64,000 bases of DNA from Celeribacter persicus (GTDB lineage: Bacteria; Pseudomonadota; Alphaproteobacteria; Rhodobacterales; Rhodobacteraceae), in contig NZ_QAOH01000014.1 of NCBI RefSeq assembly GCF_003050785.1, forward strand, positions 1 through 64,000, written 5' to 3'. The notes beneath the pieces are model-generated. The model was not told where the DNA came from. It worked only from the letters and a program-made list of their open reading frames with translations, and searched no databases. This document shows positions 63,337-64,000 of this stretch, piece by piece. Numbering within the stretch: the first letter of the stretch is position 1; every line of letters starts with the position of its first letter. A program made the translations under genes and the position numbers.

Positions 63337-64000
63337 CTATGTGCGCCGCCCCGGAAACAGCCGGGACAAGCGCAGGGTGCTGTGGGTGGCGAAGCGCGCG
63401 GCCTTCATCGGGTTGCCCGTGGGTTTTGGCGGCGGGGCCGTGACCCGGCGCAGGATGTCCATGGCGGAGACGGCAAGGGCGATCCGGGAGGGGGCGACGA
63501 GATAGAGCGTTTCCCAATGCGGCGCGAAGGCGGCCTTGAACCGGCGCAGACCGGCGGCCCCGGAGCGGGCGAGGAATTTAGCGCGCAGGCGGCGGATGAG
63601 CGGATCGCGATCCTCGCCCTGCCACGGTACGGCGGCCAGCGACAGGCGCGGCACACCCTGCGTCCGGGCGCTTTCGATGGCGGTGGCGATCAGAAGTTGG
63701 ATCGTGCCATCGGGGGCGGCGGGGCCGAAGCGCATCAGATCGAGGGTCATCTCATGGTGGCTTTCATGGAATGTCACGAATGCCACGAGAGTTGTGCCCT
63801 GCCAGGCGAGGAAGACGCGCTGACAGGAGATGTAGTCGCGGTCATAGGTGCCCATGGAAAAGCCGCGTTCGCACCCGCGCAGGTGCAGCCATTCGGCGGC
63901 GACGCGGTCCATCTGGTCGAGCGGCAGCTCGTGTGTGCCTTCGCTGACCGTGATCCCGGCCTCTTCTGCCTTGCGCAGGATGCGGCGCAATTGACGGTAT
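63337..64000 (-). CDS. DUF2156 / MprF-C-terminal-like protein (5' end outside the window)
   Basis: 221 aa visible; the frame runs open past the right edge, so the start is missing. Sequence fits the GNAT-like DUF2156 domain of phosphatidylglycerol lysyltransferase (MprF) homologues: ELPLDQMDRVAAEWLHLRGCERGFSMGTYD, LVAFVTFHESHHEMTLDLMRF and TIQLLIATAIESARTQGVPRLSLAAVP. It may modify membrane phospholipids with amino acids or be a soluble relative. It ends with a basic tail (LRLSRLFPGRRT). Confidence 0.85.
   Translation of the reverse strand, partial: YRQLRRILRKAEEAGITVSEGTHELPLDQMDRVAAEWLHLRGCERGFSMGTYDRDYISCQRVFLAWQGTTLVAFVTFHESHHEMTLDLMRFGPAAPDGTIQLLIATAIESARTQGVPRLSLAAVPWQGEDRDPLIRRLRAKFLARSGAAGLRRFKAAFAPHWETLYLVAPSRIALAVSAMDILRRVTAPPPKPTGNPMKAARFATHSTLRLSRLFPGRRT

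Overview
The window is a 64 kb piece of a GC-rich alphaproteobacterial chromosome. It most resembles the Rhodobacterales (Rhodobacteraceae, roseobacter-type). Four things point there: a complete gene transfer agent (GTA) head-tail cluster in the Rhodobacter capsulatus order, a pyruvate dehydrogenase E1 beta with its own lipoyl domain, a homocysteine methyltransferase separate from a stand-alone corrinoid protein, and short dispersed intergenic repeats. I cannot name the genus. I saw no rRNA, tRNA, CRISPR array or insertion sequence.

Layout. 0-14 kb is core housekeeping: trigger factor, aquaporin Z, the rpsF-rpsR-rplI ribosomal operon, and the fatty-acid block fabD-fabG-acpP-fabF-mltG. A membrane-anchored PilZ gene sits in reverse orientation inside the fatty-acid block. 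A permease and a voltage-sensor-type K+ channel follow. 14.6-29.5 kb is the GTA cluster: small and large terminase, portal, protease, capsid, connector and adaptor proteins, tail tube, chaperone-like proteins, short tape measure, baseplate proteins, cell-wall peptidase, giant tip protein, and a DUF2793 protein. 29.6-31.7 kb has cysE, a glycosyltransferase-like gene and an AhpD-like protein. 31.8-43 kb carries central metabolism on the minus strand (pdhABC, an FtsB-like gene, class I fba, pgk, tyrS) plus two tandem cyclophilins and a predicted outer-membrane barrel. 43-56.7 kb is mixed: anmK, small membrane proteins, enolase, transporters and selO. It includes one AT-rich DUF4238 gene that looks acquired. 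56.8-64 kb holds a nucleoside hydrolase, sufE and a B12/methionine neighbourhood: DUF1638, YbjQ-like, small membrane protein, corrinoid protein, radical SAM, homocysteine methyltransferase. A DUF2156 gene runs off the right edge.

How the parts connect. The glycolytic and pyruvate genes share GTTAGCG-type half-sites or palindromes upstream (fba twice, pgk, eno, pdhA), which suggests one LacI-family regulator. The GTA cluster has two RNA-level features inside it: a textbook terminator between terminase and portal, and a very long hairpin after the capsid gene. Both could set packaging:capsid:tail stoichiometry. Three intergenic elements of 113-117 bp with related ends look like copies of one non-coding repeat family. 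The least familiar set is the five-gene minus-strand cluster at 59-61 kb ending in the corrinoid protein, which together with the nearby methyltransferase looks like a split methionine synthase plus unknown helpers.
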